Assembly (NCBI GenBank): GCA_938004235.1
Contig: CALKWL010000304.1
Location: 1-6,117, forward strand
Length of the DNA stretch: 6,117 nucleotides
Direction of reading: 5' to 3'
Source of the DNA: an uncultured Gammaproteobacteria bacterium
GTDB lineage: Bacteria > Pseudomonadota > Gammaproteobacteria > Halothiobacillales > Halothiobacillaceae
Part shown: positions 6,040-6,117 of the stretch, piece by piece
Layout of the letters: every line of letters begins with the position of its first letter
Position numbering within the stretch: the stretch's first letter is position 1
Program-made: the position numbers and the translations under genes
The notes under the pieces: model-generated
The model's database searches: none
The model's input: the letters and a program-made list of their open reading frames with translations, nothing else
Told to the model about the DNA's origin: nothing

Positions 6040-6043
6040 CTCC
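6040..6043 (-). promoter_or_regulatory. Ribosome binding site deciding the cpdB start
   Basis: On the minus strand GGAG is followed by five bases and the ATG at 6034-6032. The longer open frame beginning at 6100 has no comparable site and would bury the signal peptide. Confidence 0.6.
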
Positions 6044-6093
6044 GGGAATAATCCTTGGGTTAAATGTCGCGTACCGGAAGATTGCGCGGTTTT

Positions 6094-6115
6094 TTGACAA
6101 AGCACTCAGGGTGCT
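6094..6115 (+). promoter_or_regulatory. TTGACA hexamer with adjacent inverted repeat, possible divergent promoter
   Basis: TTGACA (6094-6099) is a perfect sigma70 -35 hexamer on the plus strand. The expected -10 would fall at the very end of the window or beyond it, so a rightward promoter cannot be confirmed. Directly after it, AGCAC (6101-6105) and GTGCT (6111-6115) are inverted arms around TCAGG, which would place a small operator in the spacer. On the minus strand the same dyad could instead be the end of an upstream gene's terminator, though only TTTG follows it. Confidence 0.25.
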
Positions 6116-6117
6116 CA

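Noticed and set aside
6078..6100. Pho box upstream of cpdB (minus strand TTGTCAAAAAA)
   Set aside because: One half resembles CTGTCAT, but the second repeat 11 bp further on does not, so PhoB control is not supported by the sequence.
6035..6100. Upstream start for cpdB adding 22 residues
   Set aside because: It lacks a good ribosome site and places a charged, non-signal segment ahead of an otherwise normal lipoprotein signal peptide. The internal Met has GGAG at proper spacing.

Overview
The window is most likely a contig from a Gram-negative member of the Pseudomonadota, probably a beta- or gammaproteobacterium. The reasons are GC-rich coding with Shine-Dalgarno sites, an EnvZ/OmpR-type two-component pair joined by an ATGA overlap, Sec and lipoprotein export signals, and a periplasmic-type CpdB nucleotidase. 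The species cannot be named. The first 43 bases are not genomic: bases 10-43 are an Illumina read-2 adapter, so natural sequence starts at about base 44.

Layout. On the minus strand at the left lie a sensor histidine kinase (44-769, cut off by the adapter just before its H-box) and, transcribed before it, an OmpR-family response regulator (766-1500). A 181-bp divergent intergenic region (1501-1681) follows. It contains three tandem 10-bp repeats of the GTTACA type that OmpR-family regulators bind. On the plus strand is a four-gene block with gaps of only 36-37 bp: two small exported Gln/Gly-rich proteins (1682-2041 and 2078-2404), a ferritin-like DUF2202 lipoprotein (2441-3223), and a second, non-lipidated DUF2202 protein with a signal peptide (3261-3926). 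A perfect-dyad bidirectional terminator (3962-3989) separates this block from a convergent cpdB-like 2',3'-cyclic nucleotide phosphodiesterase/3'-nucleotidase (4028-6034, minus strand), predicted to be a lipoprotein. The last 83 bases are its upstream region, with a TTGACA hexamer and a small inverted repeat at the edge.

Working model (inference). The two-component system senses a condition in the periplasm. Its regulator binds the tandem decamers and controls both its own genes and the divergent operon. The operon delivers two ferritin-like four-helix-bundle proteins to the envelope, one anchored and one soluble, together with two related small secreted proteins. The recurring export signals and the divergent regulator suggest an envelope-stress or metal-handling module whose function is not described as far as I know. 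The cpdB gene is probably an independent transcription unit for scavenging phosphate and nucleosides.
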